This document shows positions 46,213 to 55,424 of a stretch of DNA of 64,000 nucleotides, piece after piece (the first letter of the stretch is position 1; every line of letters starts with the position of its first letter). Both the position numbers and the translations under genes were made by a program. Source of the stretch: Geobacter argillaceus (GTDB taxonomy: Bacteria > Desulfobacterota > Desulfuromonadia > Geobacterales > DSM-12255); assembly GCF_007830735.1 (NCBI RefSeq), contig NZ_VLLN01000019.1, positions 29,566-93,565 of the forward strand, given 5' to 3'. The notes below the pieces were generated by a model that saw only the letters and a list, made by a program, of their open reading frames with translations, ran no database searches and had not been told where the DNA came from.

Positions 46213-47946
46213 TCAGGAGGAAACGAGCCCGATGTCGGGCCGGGCCGGTTCGCCTTCGTGCAGGCGCCCGAGACGATAGGCGAGCTGACGCCGGGTCAGG
46301 CCGAGCATCCTGGCAGCAGAGGAAAGATTGCCGCGGGCCTTGGCCACGGCGGTTTCGACCAGCATGGCCTCGACCTGGTCCAGCGTCATGACCCCGTTAA
46401 AGACCGCCTCGCAAAGATCTTTGCCCGATTCCCAGCGGTTGGTGTCGAGATCACCGTTGCCATCAAGACCAAATTCCACTGACTGCTGGTCGCCGCTTGC
46501 CGAAAACATCTGCTCAAGTTCGATGCGGCTGCCGCTCGGGGCCAGAATGACGCCACGCTCAATCATGTTCTGCAATTCGCGAATGTTGCCAGGCCATGGG
46601 TAGGCAAGGAGTGCCCGCTTGGCCTTGTCGGTGAAGCCGCGCAGCTTCTTGCCGTGGATAGCGGAATATTTCTCCAGAAAGCGCTTGGCCAGCAACGGGA
46701 TGTCCTCTTTGCGTTCCCGAAGAGGCGGGATGCCGATCTGGAAGGCATTCAGCCGGTAATACAGGTCCGAGCGGAATTTCCCCTCCTTGACCAGCTGTTT
46801 CAGATCGACGTTGGTTGCCGCCACCAGCCGCACGTTGACCTTACGGGTCTTCTGGTCGCCGAGACGTTCGATCTCCCCTTCCTGCAGCACGCGCAAGAGT
46901 TTGGCCTGAGCCGAAAGAGGCAGATCACCGATCTCGTCGAGGAACAGCGTGCCGCCGTCTGCCCGCTCAAATCGGCCCGGACGAGTGATTAGTGCTCCGG
47001 TATAGGCCCCCTTCTCAACCCCGAACAGCTCGGATTCCACCAGGTCGTGAGGAATGGCCGCGCAGTTGATGGCGATAAAGGATTCCTTGTGGCGGGCACT
47101 GCTGTCATGCAGGGTGCGGGCGAACACTTCCTTGCCGACACCGGTCTCCCCGAGGAGCAGTACCGTGATCTGACTCTTTGCCGCCTGCTGGAGCAATTCG
47201 TAGGCGGTTCGGAAGGGGGGGGAATTGCCCACTATGTCGGCGGGAAGTTTTTCCTTCTCGCCGATGACTGAACGGAGCTGCACCACCTGGGTCTGCAAGT
47301 CAATGAGCTGGTCGGCAATCGATTCCCGGCTGAAAAGGCGCGCATACTCGTTCGCGTCCTCCCATTCAGCAATCGGCTTACCGACAATGCGGCAATGGTT
47401 CTCTCCCATCCCCGCACACGCCACCTCCTTGTACAGGATCGGGCACCCCATGAAGGCCGTCGTATACCCGCTGGCATAGCCGATCTGACCCCAGCAGACC
47501 GGTGCGGAGTAGGTACCGTAGTGGCGGCGGTGCCATTGGGCCTCCCATGAGTTCTCCCAGAGAAACTCGCCGTAGAAGCTTCCTGCAACACGGTCGAATT
47601 CAACCCTAACCGGGACGACCTTGACCGACCCCTCCAGCATATGAAGTTGCGGACCGGTCATAAAGAGTTCCATGTCCGTCGCCCCCTCGAAGCGCGTCCG
47701 GGCAAGTTCGGCATCATGCATCCCCGCCGCGTACCCCATGCGGGTGAGAAGCCCTTGTACGCGCTCCATACCGAGCGTGTCGATCAACTCCCGGCGCAGC
47801 GTGGCCTGTGCCTCGGCGTGGACCAGGAGCATACGATGTTCGTGCAGCCAGATATGACCGGATTCAGCACAGAAATGGACCCGTGCGCGCAGATCCCCGT
47901 CGGTCGTATCGCGGGTGGGTTTACTGATACTGCGGAGCTTGGTCAT
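46213..47946 (-). CDS. phenol-type sigma-54 activator 1 (XylR/DmpR/MopR family)
   Basis: 577 residues: XylR_N sensor domain (about 15-125), V4R domain (about 145-205), B linker, AAA+ (Walker A GETGVGKE, GAYTGA loop, Walker B GTLFLDEIGDLP), and Fis-type HTH (NLSSAARMLGLTRRQLAYRL). H102 and W130 occupy the spacing of the two phenol-contacting residues of MopR, and C151, E174, C177 and C185 that of its zinc site, so phenol or a simple phenol is the expected inducer. GAYTGA replaces the commoner GAFTGA, an accepted variant. It is divergent from the pps operon, whose promoter and twin enhancer sites lie in between. AGAGAGG precedes the start. Confidence 0.94.
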   Translation of the reverse strand: MTKLRSISKPTRDTTDGDLRARVHFCAESGHIWLHEHRMLLVHAEAQATLRRELIDTLGMERVQGLLTRMGYAAGMHDAELARTRFEGATDMELFMTGPQLHMLEGSVKVVPVRVEFDRVAGSFYGEFLWENSWEAQWHRRHYGTYSAPVCWGQIGYASGYTTAFMGCPILYKEVACAGMGENHCRIVGKPIAEWEDANEYARLFSRESIADQLIDLQTQVVQLRSVIGEKEKLPADIVGNSPPFRTAYELLQQAAKSQITVLLLGETGVGKEVFARTLHDSSARHKESFIAINCAAIPHDLVESELFGVEKGAYTGALITRPGRFERADGGTLFLDEIGDLPLSAQAKLLRVLQEGEIERLGDQKTRKVNVRLVAATNVDLKQLVKEGKFRSDLYYRLNAFQIGIPPLRERKEDIPLLAKRFLEKYSAIHGKKLRGFTDKAKRALLAYPWPGNIRELQNMIERGVILAPSGSRIELEQMFSASGDQQSVEFGLDGNGDLDTNRWESGKDLCEAVFNGVMTLDQVEAMLVETAVAKARGNLSSAARMLGLTRRQLAYRLGRLHEGEPARPDIGLVSS

Positions 47947-48369
47947 AGGCGAACCTCTCTACAGTTCCCGTAGCGGTTAGACTATCTCTTCAGAGCCCGC
48001 CAAAACAAAACATTGTCGCATTCATTTCCAATTAGCAGTCAGGTTGACGACAACTTACATCAATGCTGACCGGAACAGATTAGCAACTCATCACGAAGCC
48101 AGACTCAATCCGATACTGCCGGCGTCAACCGTCCGGGATCAGTTTGCAAAACAAGGTTATGCTAACACCCGCACAATTGACATGCAAGCAAGAAAACTGC
48201 GCTCAACAACAGTTGCCCAATCCGGACTGACGATACATCTGCCACTCTTTACCGGAAATCTCAGCACCACTCCGGTTGCCCGACAGAAGTCACTACCCCA
48301 CCCAAACCCTTTCCATACCGGTCAGTATGGCATCCCTTACTACCCTGCTCGATTTTGCCACTTTCGAAG

Positions 48370-48387
48370 TTTGACAAAATTGTCAAA
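48370..48387. promoter_or_regulatory. upstream activating sequence 1
   Basis: TTTGACAA-AA-TTGTCAAA, a perfect inverted repeat with eight-base arms, about 215 bp upstream of the ppsA sigma-54 promoter. It is spaced and shaped like the XylR/DmpR enhancer sites. Confidence 0.75.
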
Positions 48388-48411
48388 TCACCCGGTTCGT
48401 CGACGGCAAGA

Positions 48412-48429
48412 AATGACAAAATGGTCAAC
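48412..48429. promoter_or_regulatory. upstream activating sequence 2
   Basis: AATGACAAAATGGTCAAC matches site 1 at 14 of 18 positions and lies exactly 42 bp from it, four turns of the helix, so two activator dimers would bind the same face. Confidence 0.7.
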
Positions 48430-48586
48430 TGTCGATGGAGGGAGTCGGCGATGCCGACCGATTCGAAGACGGTTTTTTCGAAATATTTACGGCCAATAAA
48501 AATCGTCGTTTGTCCTTAATTAACAGACCATTCGCCTGCGCTTTCAGTACGACCCGGCGACCACCATCAGCAATCAAAACAATGTT

Positions 48587-48602
48587 TGGCACAAGCCATG
48601 CT
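48587..48602 (+). promoter_or_regulatory. sigma-54 promoter of the phenol operon
   Basis: TGGCAC-AAGCC-ATGCT has a perfect -24 element and correct GG-N10-GC spacing; the start point would be near 48614, about 150 bp before ppsA. The surrounding TGTTTGGCA is shared with the promoter at 63518. Confidence 0.8.
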
Positions 48603-48762
48603 CATGGAGATATAGATCCAGCATGGTACCCGCAAGAATCAGCAGTTGGCAACATAACATTGCGTAATCACGAATTGTAGTAGAGCCACCGAACACCCGG
48701 TGCAAGAGGAACGTCATTTCCGAAACCATGCAGCATCCACGAACAAATTGGGGGGAGACGTA

Positions 48763-50592
48763 ATGAAATTTCCGAAGCCGCACGACATCAAGGACATTCC
48801 GGGAACAGAAGGTTGGGAGAGGATGTATCCGTACCAGTACCAGTTCGTCACTGACGACCCGGAACGGAAGGTCTACGAAGAGCAGGCATTCTGGTTCTAC
48901 GACGGGCTCCACTATCCGGAAGCGATCTACCCCTTTGACACGATCTGGGACGAGGCCTGGTACCTGGGGTTGTCCCAGTACAACAACCGGATCTTCCAGG
49001 TGCCGCCGGTGCGCGGCGTCGACCATCGGATCATCAACGGCTACGTCTATATCTCGCCAGTGCCGGTAATGGATCCGGAGGAGATTGGCAGACGCGTCCC
49101 GAACTTCATGGAGCGGGCCGGTTACTACTACAAGAACTGGAACGAGCTGGAAGCCAAGTGGGAAGAGAAGATGAAGCGGGTCATCAAGGAAGTCGAGGAT
49201 CTGTCGATCCCGCGCCTGCCCGATCTCGAAGATATCAGCGTGGTGACCGACGGGATCGGCGAATCCAAGGGGTTCCACCTGATCAAGGCCTATGACGACC
49301 TGATCAACCTGGGTATCCAGTGCTGGCAGTATCACTTTGAATTTCTCAACCTCGGCTACGCGGCCTATGTCTTTTTCCTCGATTTCGTCCAGAAACTGTT
49401 CCCAAGCGTCCCCTTGCAGAGCGTGACACAGATGATCGCCGGCATCGACGTGCTCATGTTCCGCTCCGACGAGGAGCTGAAGAAGCTGGCAAAAAAGGCG
49501 ATCGAGCTGGGCGTGGACCAGGTACTCACCTCCTGTACGGAGTGGAAGGATGCCGAGGCGACCCTGAAGAACCAACCCAAGGGGCAGGAATGGCTTGCGG
49601 CCCTGGAAGAGGCCCGTTACCCCTGGTTCCACATATCCACTGGCACCGGCTGGTCCCACAGCGACAAATCCTGGAACGACGACCTGAACATACCGATGTC
49701 GGGCATCGCCACCTACATCCAGCAGCTCAAGCAGGGAGTGGACATCGAGCGGCCAATGGAGAAGGTGCGTGCCGAACGCGACCGGATCACCGCCGAATAT
49801 CGCAATCTGATCAATTCGGACGAAGAGCGCAAGACCTTCGATGATCTGCTGGCCACTGCCAAGACGGTCTTCCCCTATGTGGAAAACCACCTGTTCTATG
49901 TCGAGCACTGGTTCCATACCATCTTCTGGAGAAAGATGCGCGAAGTGGCGGCGATCATGAAGGAGCACGGCCTGATCGAAGATATCGAGGATGTCTGGTA
50001 TCTGCGCCGTGACGAGATCAAGCAGGCGCTGTGGGACATGGTCACGGCCTGGGCAACCGGGGTCAAGCCGCGCGGCACGAAGGTCTGGCCGAAGGAAATC
50101 GCCTGGCGTAAAGGGGTAATGCAAAAGTTCCAGGAATGGAGTCCGCCTCCTGCCATCGGCACGGCGCCGGAGGTAATCCAGGAACCGTTCACCATCGTGC
50201 TGTGGGGGGTCACCAACTCGTCCATTTCCGATTGGGCCGAGGTCCAGGACGCCTCCGATCCGGACAGCATCACATCCCTGAAGGGGTTCGCCGGCAGCCC
50301 CGGCGTCGTCGAAGGGAAGGCGCGGGTCTGTCGCAGCGCCGACGACATCCGCCTCCTGCAGGAGGGTGAAATCCTCGTTGCCCCCACCACCTCGCCATCC
50401 TGGGCCCCGGCCTTTGCCAAGATCAAGGCCGCTGTTACCGATGTAGGCGGCGTCATGAGCCACGCGGCAATCGTCTGCCGCGAGTACGGCATGCCGGCGG
50501 TGGTCGGCACCGGGCTCGGAACGAAGATCATCAGGACCGGCATGATGCTCCATGTCGATGGCTCAACCGGGATCGTGACCATTGAGCGCTGA
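48763..50592 (+). CDS. ppsA: phenylphosphate synthase, catalytic phosphohistidine subunit (PpsA)
   Basis: 609 residues (about 70 kDa, the size of Thauera protein 1). The first 450 residues resemble the central part of PEP synthase-like proteins. The C-terminus is the PEP-utilizer mobile domain with KGFAGSPGVVEGKARV and the phosphorylated His567 in GGVMSHAAIVCREYG. In the family, the phosphohistidine accepts the beta-phosphate of ATP from PpsB and passes it to phenol. It is the first gene of the operon; GGGGGGAG lies just before the ATG at 48763. Similar two-part PEP-synthase proteins phosphorylate other phenolics, so cresols or catechol are possible substrates. Confidence 0.88.
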   Translation: MKFPKPHDIKDIPGTEGWERMYPYQYQFVTDDPERKVYEEQAFWFYDGLHYPEAIYPFDTIWDEAWYLGLSQYNNRIFQVPPVRGVDHRIINGYVYISPVPVMDPEEIGRRVPNFMERAGYYYKNWNELEAKWEEKMKRVIKEVEDLSIPRLPDLEDISVVTDGIGESKGFHLIKAYDDLINLGIQCWQYHFEFLNLGYAAYVFFLDFVQKLFPSVPLQSVTQMIAGIDVLMFRSDEELKKLAKKAIELGVDQVLTSCTEWKDAEATLKNQPKGQEWLAALEEARYPWFHISTGTGWSHSDKSWNDDLNIPMSGIATYIQQLKQGVDIERPMEKVRAERDRITAEYRNLINSDEERKTFDDLLATAKTVFPYVENHLFYVEHWFHTIFWRKMREVAAIMKEHGLIEDIEDVWYLRRDEIKQALWDMVTAWATGVKPRGTKVWPKEIAWRKGVMQKFQEWSPPPAIGTAPEVIQEPFTIVLWGVTNSSISDWAEVQDASDPDSITSLKGFAGSPGVVEGKARVCRSADDIRLLQEGEILVAPTTSPSWAPAFAKIKAAVTDVGGVMSHAAIVCREYGMPAVVGTGLGTKIIRTGMMLHVDGSTGIVTIER

Positions 50593-50616
50593 AAGATTCA
50601 AAAGGAGACGACGGAT

Positions 50617-51732
50617 ATGACAGCGAACGTACGTGCAACCCAATCGGCAACTACTGGCACCCCCCTGGTCTGCTGGTTCGAGGAATGTAGGAAGGATTCG
50701 GTTCCCCTGGTCGGGGGGAAGTGCTCCTCGCTCGGCGAACTGATCAACGCCGGAATCCGCGTCCCCCCCGGTTTCGCGCTCACTACCGAGGGGTATCGGA
50801 GCTTCATGACCGGTGCGGGGATCGACCGGGAAATACAGTCCCTGCTGACCGGCATCGACGCCCGGGACATGGATGCCCTGGAAAAAACCAGCTCGACCAT
50901 CCGCGAGATGATAGAGGCCCACTCGTTCTCCATGGAAATAGAGGACCTGGTGGCGGAAAAGTACCGCAAGCTCTCGGTCCGCAGCTGCCTGCCGGCGGTT
51001 CCGGTGGCCGTCAGGTCCAGCGCCACCGCCGAGGACCTGCCCGGAGCAAGCTTTGCCGGCCAACAGGACACCTACCTCTGGATCCGCGGTGTGGATGAAG
51101 TGCTGCATCACATGCGGCGCTGCATCTCCAGCCTGTACACGGGCCGGGCCATTGCCTACCGGATCAACCAGGGGTACGCCGACGAGTTGGTGGCAATCAG
51201 CGTCGGCGTGCAGAAGATGGCCAATTCGTTCACGGCAGGCGTGATGTTCACCATTCATCCGGCCAACGGCGACCGTTCAGTGATCGTCATCGATTCCAAC
51301 TACGGTTTCGGCGAGTCGGTGGTCTCAGGAGAGGTAACGCCGGACAACTTTGTCGTGAACAAGATCACGCTGGACATCTTAGAGCGGACCATTTCGCAGA
51401 AGGATATCTACTACACGGTCGACCAGAAGACGCAGGTTTCCCGTCCCATAGAGGTACCATTCGAGCGGCAGAAGGTGCAGTCGCTGATGGATGACGAAAT
51501 CACCGAACTGGCCAGGATGGGGAAGCTGATCGAGAAACATTACGGCCGGCCCATGGACGTCGAATGGGCAGTGGATAAGGATCTCCCCTTCGGCGGCAAC
51601 ATCTTCATTCTGCAGGCGCGCCCTGAAACGGTCTGGAGCCAGAAACAGCAATCACCCGTAGCAGCCAAGGCAGGTGCTTCTGCCATGGATTACATCCTGG
51701 CCAGCATACTGGAAGGGAAACGAGTGGCGTAG
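50617..51732 (+). CDS. ppsB: phenylphosphate synthase, ATP-grasp subunit (PpsB)
   Basis: 371 residues (about 41 kDa) corresponding to the N-terminal, ATP-binding domain of PEP synthase: VPLVGGKCSSLGELINAG, VAVRSSATAEDLPGASFAGQ, SSLYTGRAIAYRINQGY, GVMFTIHPANGDRSVIVI, SNYGFGESVVSGEVTPD and DVEWAVDK...IFILQARPETVW. It would transfer the pyrophosphoryl group of ATP to His of PpsA. The gene is 24 bp after ppsA with AAAGGAG upstream. Split of the PEP-synthase fold into two proteins is the recognised phenylphosphate synthase arrangement. Confidence 0.9.
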   Translation: MTANVRATQSATTGTPLVCWFEECRKDSVPLVGGKCSSLGELINAGIRVPPGFALTTEGYRSFMTGAGIDREIQSLLTGIDARDMDALEKTSSTIREMIEAHSFSMEIEDLVAEKYRKLSVRSCLPAVPVAVRSSATAEDLPGASFAGQQDTYLWIRGVDEVLHHMRRCISSLYTGRAIAYRINQGYADELVAISVGVQKMANSFTAGVMFTIHPANGDRSVIVIDSNYGFGESVVSGEVTPDNFVVNKITLDILERTISQKDIYYTVDQKTQVSRPIEVPFERQKVQSLMDDEITELARMGKLIEKHYGRPMDVEWAVDKDLPFGGNIFILQARPETVWSQKQQSPVAAKAGASAMDYILASILEGKRVA

Positions 51733-51850
51733 GAGCACCGGGCAACCGCCGCTACGGCAGCTTCACAAACTAAAACCATAAGGAGGACTATCTACGGAAC
51801 AAAAACAGCAGCGACCACTCAAACCAACACAACAAGGAGGCACGAATATT

Positions 51851-53356
51851 ATGAACAACCGTCCGGACGTAAAACCCATCAACGACATCAGGAGTTACAT
51901 TGCAGCCCTTGAGGCCCACGGGGTACTGCATCGCGTCAAATCGGAAGTGGACTGGAAGTTCGAACTTGCCCACATATCCAAGGTGAACGAAGAGCAAAAA
52001 GGCCCGGCATTGCTCTATGAGAATGTAAAAGGGCATACCATTCCGGTCTTCACCAGTGCCTTTACCACACCTCAGCGGATCGCAATCTGCCTGGAGCAGG
52101 ATCCGTCGCTTACCATGTGCCAGCTTTCCCGGAAATGGATGGAACTGACCACCAAGCAGATGATCAAACCCACGTTCGTCAAGAACCCGCCGGTAATGGA
52201 AAACATCATCGAGGGAGAGGCGATCGACCTGGAAAACTTTCCCGCACCCTGGTTTTATCCCGATGACGGCGGCCGTTTCTTCGGTACCTCCGGCTACCTG
52301 GTGACCCAGGACCCTGACACCGGCTGGACCAACCTGGGCACCTATCGTTCGCAGATTCTGGGCAAGAATATCCTCGGCTCACAGATCATCGCCGGCAAGC
52401 ATGGCGAATTCCACATGAAGAAGTACCAGGAGCGCGGCGAGAAGATGCCCGTTGCCTACGTGGTGGGCGGCGATCCGGTGCTGTTCCTGGCCAGCTCCAC
52501 CCTGGTCAGCGCCCAGACGGACGAGTACGACGTGGGGGGTGCGCTGCGCGGCCGCCCGATCGAGGTGTTCAAGTCCGATCTCACCGGCCTGACTCTGCCG
52601 GCCAACGCCGAGATCATCGTAGAGGGGTGGATGGATCCGAACGAACTGATGGAGGAAGGCCCGTTTGGCGAATACACCGGGTACTACTCGGGTAACAAGA
52701 TGAAGGACTATCCGAAGCCGGTGATTCGCGTGAAACGGATCATCCACCGTACCAAGCCGGTCTTCTGGTCGACCACGGTTGGCAAGCCGATCAACGACAC
52801 CCATATGGTCCAGTCACTCAACCGTACCGCCACGCTGTGGCACGACCTGGAAACCATGAAGGTGCCCGGTATCCAGAGCGTCTACTTCCCGGCCGCGGCC
52901 ACCGGTCGCTTCTGGGTCGTTGTGTCCGTGAAGCAGATGTATCCGGGCCACTCGAACCACGTGGCCGATGCGGTGAACGGGAGCACCACCGGGCATTACG
53001 GGGTCAAGGGGATCATCGTCGTTGATCACGATATCGAGGCAGACGACATGGACCGTGTCTGGTGGGCGCTGGCCACCCGCTTCGATCCGAAGCGCTCGGT
53101 CCAGATCATCACCCGCGGCCGTTCCACACCGCTCGATCCGGGTCTGCCGATCGAGGCGCGTGATGTGGTCAGCCGTATCATCATGGATGCCTGCACCCCC
53201 TTCGAGTGGAAAAACAAACCGAACGAGATCTTCATGGATCGTGCAGTGCTGCAGAAGGTCTCCGACCGCTGGAACGAGTACGGCTTCACCGGGGTAAGTC
53301 CGGTGGCCGATATGATTCCGCGCCTGACCCGACCCGAGACGGTCAAGAAGAAGTAG
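51851..53356 (+). CDS. UbiD family (de)carboxylase, probable phenylphosphate carboxylase
   Basis: 501 residues, normal for UbiD. TNLGTYRSQILGKNILGSQI carries the Asn/Arg ligands of the prenyl-FMN site, HMKKYQERGEKMPVAYVVGG and EGPFGEYTGYYSGNKMKDYP contain the conserved His and the catalytic Glu region. In phenol pathways UbiD proteins carboxylate phenylphosphate to 4-hydroxybenzoate. Only one UbiD gene is present here, whereas Thauera uses several carboxylase subunits. AAGGAGG precedes the start; a second AAGGAGG at 51781 has no start codon behind it. A strong hairpin follows the stop. Confidence 0.88.
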   Translation: MNNRPDVKPINDIRSYIAALEAHGVLHRVKSEVDWKFELAHISKVNEEQKGPALLYENVKGHTIPVFTSAFTTPQRIAICLEQDPSLTMCQLSRKWMELTTKQMIKPTFVKNPPVMENIIEGEAIDLENFPAPWFYPDDGGRFFGTSGYLVTQDPDTGWTNLGTYRSQILGKNILGSQIIAGKHGEFHMKKYQERGEKMPVAYVVGGDPVLFLASSTLVSAQTDEYDVGGALRGRPIEVFKSDLTGLTLPANAEIIVEGWMDPNELMEEGPFGEYTGYYSGNKMKDYPKPVIRVKRIIHRTKPVFWSTTVGKPINDTHMVQSLNRTATLWHDLETMKVPGIQSVYFPAAATGRFWVVVSVKQMYPGHSNHVADAVNGSTTGHYGVKGIIVVDHDIEADDMDRVWWALATRFDPKRSVQIITRGRSTPLDPGLPIEARDVVSRIIMDACTPFEWKNKPNEIFMDRAVLQKVSDRWNEYGFTGVSPVADMIPRLTRPETVKKK

Positions 53357-53369
53357 GTAGCGGTGGGAC

Positions 53370-53397
53370 GGCAGGCGGCCTCAATTGGCCGCCTGCC
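53370..53397 (+). other. intercistronic hairpin after ubiD-like gene
   Basis: GGCAGGCGGCC-TCAATT-GGCCGCCTGCC, a perfect 11-bp GC-rich stem between the UbiD stop and the next ribosome site. No T-run follows, so transcript processing, protection or partial attenuation is more likely than full termination. Confidence 0.75.
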
Positions 53398-53427
53398 GGA
53401 GCAGCAATCAAGAGGGAGGAACATACC

Positions 53428-54681
53428 ATGGCCCGGAAAAAGGGTATCGTCATCATCTGCAACCTGGACACGCGGGGCGAGGATATCGTCTTTGTCAAAC
53501 ATATGATCGAGGAACGGGGGCATAACGCCTATTTCCTTGATTTCAGCATGGAAGAGCCCCCCCCTTTTCCTGGAGATATCACCTGCGAGCAGGTGGCTGA
53601 GCGGGGTGGCATGACGATTGAGGCCGTGCGTGAATGTTACCGTTCCGATCGCGATCGAGCGATGGAAAACCAGATTAAAGGTGCGAAAGCAATTGTCGCC
53701 GACATGATGAAAGAGGGAAAGGTTCAAGGGGTCTTCGGAGTTGGCGGCGGGACGTCGTCGCTGGTCGGCACCAGCGTCATGAAAAGCCTGCCCTTTGGCA
53801 TGCCCAAACTGATGGCGTCCCCCATGGCGGCTCATCCCGTCTATGTCGGCAAGTACGTCGGCACCTCTGACATCACCATGCACCATACGGTACTCGATGT
53901 GGTGAAGATGAACCCGCTCCTGAAGGCGCAGATCATCAACGCGGTGGGCGCCATCTGCGGCATGGTCGAGGTAACCCAGGGGACGAACATCACGTTTGAC
54001 AAGCCATGTGTTGCCATCTCCTCGTTCGGCTTCGGCGAGATGGCGGTGCAGGCGGCGCTGTCCATGCTGGAGGAGGCCGGTTTCACCCCCATCGTCTGCC
54101 ATGCCCAGGGTAAAGGGGACAAGGCAATGGAGGATATGATCCGCGCCGGCGCTTTCCACGGGGTGCTTGACATCTGCACCGGGGGGATCATCGAAAATCT
54201 GTTCCAGGGCAACCGCGATCCCGGGCCGGACCGGCTGAATGCGGCAGTGGAGACCGGCATTCCCATGGTGCTGGCACCGTGCGGGCTCGACATTTTGTCC
54301 TACGGCGGTCGTGCCGACATGCTGGAGAAGACCAAGGATCGGCCGCAGTATGTGCAGGACTCGCTGCGGGTCCAGGTACGCACCAGCGCCGACGAACTGC
54401 GCCAGGCCGCCGACGTCATCGCCGATCGGCTCAACCGGGCCAAGGGTGCCTGGACCTTCCTGATCCCGCTCAAGGGGTGGTCGTCACAGGATCTTGAAGG
54501 GAGGATCATCTTTGATCCGATTGCCGACGCCGCTTTCGTAACACGGCTGAAGGAGAGACTCGACGATCCCGGCCGGGTCAAGGAGGTCGATCTTCACCTG
54601 TACACACCGGAATTCGCCCGCGTGGCAGTCGACGAATTCGTGCGGCTGTATGCGGAGGAACGGGCAAAAGCAGTGGCATAA
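53428..54681 (+). CDS. UPF0261 / Tm-1-like ATP-binding protein
   Basis: 417 residues. GIVIICNLDTRGEDIVFVKH at the N-terminus, GVFGVGGGTSSLVGTSVM, the PMAAHPVYVGKYVGTSDITM block and PCVAISSFGFGEMAVQAALS are typical of UPF0261, the family of the tomato Tm-1 N-terminal domain, which binds ATP. The biochemical function is unknown. It lies inside the phenol operon between the carboxylase and ppsC, 31 bp from the hairpin, with GAGGGAGG upstream; the frame is open back into ubiD but that part is not homologous. It may act on a phosphorylated or carboxylated intermediate (inference only). Confidence 0.87.
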   Translation: MARKKGIVIICNLDTRGEDIVFVKHMIEERGHNAYFLDFSMEEPPPFPGDITCEQVAERGGMTIEAVRECYRSDRDRAMENQIKGAKAIVADMMKEGKVQGVFGVGGGTSSLVGTSVMKSLPFGMPKLMASPMAAHPVYVGKYVGTSDITMHHTVLDVVKMNPLLKAQIINAVGAICGMVEVTQGTNITFDKPCVAISSFGFGEMAVQAALSMLEEAGFTPIVCHAQGKGDKAMEDMIRAGAFHGVLDICTGGIIENLFQGNRDPGPDRLNAAVETGIPMVLAPCGLDILSYGGRADMLEKTKDRPQYVQDSLRVQVRTSADELRQAADVIADRLNRAKGAWTFLIPLKGWSSQDLEGRIIFDPIADAAFVTRLKERLDDPGRVKEVDLHLYTPEFARVAVDEFVRLYAEERAKAVA

Positions 54682-54712
54682 CACCGCTGATCGCAATAAA
54701 GGAGGATGGGCA

Positions 54713-55372
54713 ATGATAGTGCGCAACTGGATGCAAGCCAACCCGATGACGGTTTCGAGCGATACGCTTGCCGCGGAGGCAAAGCGCCTCCTCATCGACA
54801 ACAACCTGAATGCACTGCCCGTGGTGGACAACGGACGGTTACGCGGCCTGGTAACGCGACACAATATGCTGCGCATGGGGCACTACGTTACGCGCACCCA
54901 GAATCCTGACGAATTGAGCTTTTTTGTCAATCGGCTCAAGGTGCGGGACTTCATGGTCCGCAATCCCGCCACCGTGGATATCAACGACACCATGGAGCAT
55001 TGCCTGCGGTACGGCAAGGAACTGATGGTGGCACAGTTCCCCGTCATGGACGAAGGCGAGGTGGCGGGGATCATCTCGGCGCACGAGATTTTCCAGCTTG
55101 CCGCTCACTGCGTGGGGGCCTGGGAACGACGCAACGGCGTGACGCTGGGCGGAATACGGCTCAGCCCCGGTGTGCTGGGTCGAATTGCCGATGTCGCTGA
55201 AGCTGCCGGTGCCGTACTACAGGCGATCTATCCCATAGCAATGCACGATAAACAGGCGGATGACGGCTATCCGGAGAAATCGGTCATCCTTCGCTTCCAC
55301 GCCCCTGATTTTGAAAAAGTCATTTCCGCGCTGGAGGCGGCGGGCTTTTTCCCGGTCAGCGGGAGATGTTGA
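54713..55372 (+). CDS. ppsC: CBS-domain protein, probable phenylphosphate synthase subunit PpsC
   Basis: 219 residues (about 24 kDa), the size of Thauera protein 3, which stimulates phenylphosphate synthase. Two CBS motifs are visible: WMQANPMTVSSDTLAAEAKR...NALPVVDNGRLRGLVTR and FMVRNPATVDINDTMEHCLR...FPVMDEGEVAGIISAHE. The C-terminal part (about 140-219) has an ACT-like alternation ending VILRFHAPDFEKVISALEAA. CBS pairs bind adenine nucleotides, so it may tune activity to energy state. AAAGGAGG lies ahead of the ATG. Confidence 0.82.
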   Translation: MIVRNWMQANPMTVSSDTLAAEAKRLLIDNNLNALPVVDNGRLRGLVTRHNMLRMGHYVTRTQNPDELSFFVNRLKVRDFMVRNPATVDINDTMEHCLRYGKELMVAQFPVMDEGEVAGIISAHEIFQLAAHCVGAWERRNGVTLGGIRLSPGVLGRIADVAEAAGAVLQAIYPIAMHDKQADDGYPEKSVILRFHAPDFEKVISALEAAGFFPVSGRC

Positions 55373-55424
55373 TTGCCGGACAACGGCCCACGCAGAAAAC
55401 GCGACGAAACGAGAGGAGCAGACC

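Larger units (their letters stand above)
47947..48762. other. control region between regulator 1 and the phenol operon
   Basis: 816 bp, divergent promoters, no gene seen. It contains two enhancer-like palindromes (48370, 48412) and the sigma-54 promoter (48587) for ppsA; the regulator 1 promoter must lie near 47960-48050 but is not obvious. Confidence 0.7.

Noticed and set aside
48645..48665. Second sigma-54-like element (TGGCA ... TTGC) upstream of ppsA
   Set aside because: The GG to GC spacing is 12 and not 10; the element at 48587 fits properly.
48574..50553. 659-codon open frame antisense to ppsA
   Set aside because: Shadow frame of a GC-rich gene: low-complexity His/Asp/Val-rich product, no ribosome site, and it would cross the sigma-54 promoter.
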